DNA of 64,000 nucleotides from DASVTR01 sp033855775 (GTDB taxonomy: Bacteria > Acidobacteriota > Blastocatellia > Pyrinomonadales > Pyrinomonadaceae), in the NCBI GenBank assembly GCA_033855775.1, contig JAWVFT010000090.1, positions 1-64,000 of the forward strand. The letters run 5' to 3'. The translations under genes and the position numbers were made by a program. This document shows, in pieces, positions 62,884-64,000 of the stretch. Every line of letters starts with the position of its first letter. Position 1 is the stretch's first letter. The notes beneath the pieces were generated by a model. The model ran no database searches, was not told the DNA's origin, and saw nothing but the letters and a program-made list of their open reading frames with translations.

Positions 62884-63078
62884 ATGAAATACACAATAGT
62901 TGACGGCTTTGTGGCCGAAGAGGTAATCGCAAAGGTCAACGAGCGGCTCAAAGAAGGATGGGAACTGCACGGCAGCCTCGCCGTCGGCGGCGCGAGCAAG
63001 ACGGATGAAGGCGAAGCTCATAATTTGTATGCGCAGGCGATGACGAAGAAAGCGCCCGAAGAATGGTCTGCGGCCTGA
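62884..63078 (+). CDS. DUF1737-domain protein
   Basis: A 64-residue protein. MKYTIVDGFVAEEVIAKVNE and LKEGWELHGSLAVGG follow the DUF1737 pattern (short N-terminal strand, helix, GWEL-G-x-V strand) and the second half ends in a YAQAMTK-like strand. Function of DUF1737 is not known. A GGGAGAG site precedes the ATG. Confidence 0.75.
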   Translation: MKYTIVDGFVAEEVIAKVNERLKEGWELHGSLAVGGASKTDEGEAHNLYAQAMTKKAPEEWSAA

Positions 63079-63173
63079 GCCAACTTTAAGCAGAGCGGAG
63101 AGCGTTGACGGGCAGGCTTTTCGATAGCTCTCGTCTCAAGTTCGATAGCTTCCGTCGCAAAATCGGGCCTTGC

Positions 63174-63202
63174 TTGCCCTTCCACTGAAAGGCGTGTACT
63201 AT
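63174..63202 (+). promoter_or_regulatory. Upstream promoter P1 of the atpD leader
   Basis: TTGCCC (63174-63179), a 17-nt spacer and TACTAT (63197-63202). It would start transcription near 63209 and run straight into a small hairpin and terminator. Confidence 0.5.
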
Positions 63203-63208
63203 CAAGTC

Positions 63209-63283
63209 CACTTAGGCGTTGAGGCTTAACGTCTCCGCTAGAGAGCGCAAGCGTGGTGAGGACGCTTGCGCTCTTGCCTTTTT
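63209..63283 (+). ncRNA. Short leader or small RNA ending in a strong terminator
   Basis: Predicted transcript of about 75 nt from P1. Hairpin 1: AGGCGTT (63214-63220), a 7-nt loop, AACGTCT (63228-63234). Hairpin 2: AGAGCGCAAGCGT (63242-63254), a 7-nt loop and its perfect complement (63262-63274), then TGCCTTTTT. This is either an attenuator or a stand-alone small RNA ahead of atpD. Confidence 0.5.
63242..63283 (+). terminator. Rho-independent terminator upstream of atpD
   Basis: A 13-bp perfect GC-rich stem, 7-nt loop and a T5 tract at 63279-63283. It is also suited to ending transcripts from the small-gene cluster (last stop at 63078). Confidence 0.85.
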
Positions 63284-63294
63284 AAGCCGCGCGC

Positions 63295-63324
63295 TTGGCA
63301 GAGCCGAGAGCGATATGGTATCTT
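63295..63324 (+). promoter_or_regulatory. Promoter P2 of atpD
   Basis: TTGGCA (63295-63300), 18 nt, TATCTT (63319-63324). It lies downstream of the terminator and about 73 nt before the atpD ATG, so it can serve atpD directly. Confidence 0.5.
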
Positions 63325-63396
63325 GTTCGGCTTTCAACCCTGCCAAGTTTTTCGCTTAAGATGGCTTTCATCATTTGAGGAGTTAATTAAGAGAGT

Positions 63397-64000
<604 letters not shown>

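Overview
The window is about 60% G+C, gene-dense bacterial chromosome. The gene content suggests a member of the Acidobacteriota, probably Blastocatellia-like. Clues are proteins with carboxypeptidase-regulatory-like repeats, an S46 peptidase, secreted proprotein-convertase P-domain/FG-GAP proteins, FHA-Ser/Thr-kinase signalling, a MacB-type permease array and an atpD gene not preceded by the rest of its operon. This assignment is inferred from gene families; no rRNA gene is present.

Layout. 71-8054 (minus): a complete RND efflux operon, tetR-MFP-RND-TolC, with a perfect 16-bp palindrome over the predicted tetR promoter and a terminator at its end. 8328-10302: a three-gene YqjD/YqjE-like membrane-stress cassette. 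10443-13782: a lipid kinase, a metallophosphoesterase and a TPR protein. 13899-18070 (minus): a selenocysteine tRNA, dprA and topA. 18472-22061: two overlapping secreted carboxypeptidase-regulatory-like proteins. 22161-27938: a tightly coupled three-gene unit (DUF4062 plus a degenerate P-loop region, MoxR ATPase, and a 1133-residue CoxE-N/degenerate vWA-like/TPR/WD40 membrane protein). It resembles the NTP-dependent MoxR-based conflict systems and is the best candidate for an unusual system among the protein-coding genes. 28139-31912: isochorismatase-like hydrolase, PcrA/UvrD helicase, and a DUF433/DUF5615 toxin-antitoxin pair. 32196-39397: a DUF4139 protein with an inserted TonB-receptor-plug-like segment, then tandem P-domain/FG-GAP paralogues. 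39502-42447: S46 peptidase and an orphan PolX-N-like HhH protein. 42548-48746 (minus): a phospho-signalling block (FHA, kinase-FHA, RDD, zinc-ribbon, FHA-GAF-PP2C). 49134-56933: an adaptor, one ABC ATPase and four MacB/FtsX-like permeases. 57040-62040 (minus): a Yip1 protein, two oligopeptide-ABC ATPases and methylmalonyl-CoA mutase. 62364-64000: three small proteins and the start of atpD, preceded by a promoter-hairpin-terminator leader.

The most striking non-coding signal is a family of intergenic inverted repeats whose arms are built from a 7-nt (sometimes 8-nt) quasi-repeat. Different loci use different unit sequences (GTGACRA, GTGATAA, GGGGTTR, GTCCAAA, GCGCAAAG) but share the same design. 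One set has fixed CAGTGA...TCACTG ends, abuts start codons and in places runs into coding sequence. Within the four-permease operon all three permease-permease gaps carry such an element, each with a different unit.

All calls come from reading the sequence. No database search, folding program or alignment was run, and residue positions are approximate.
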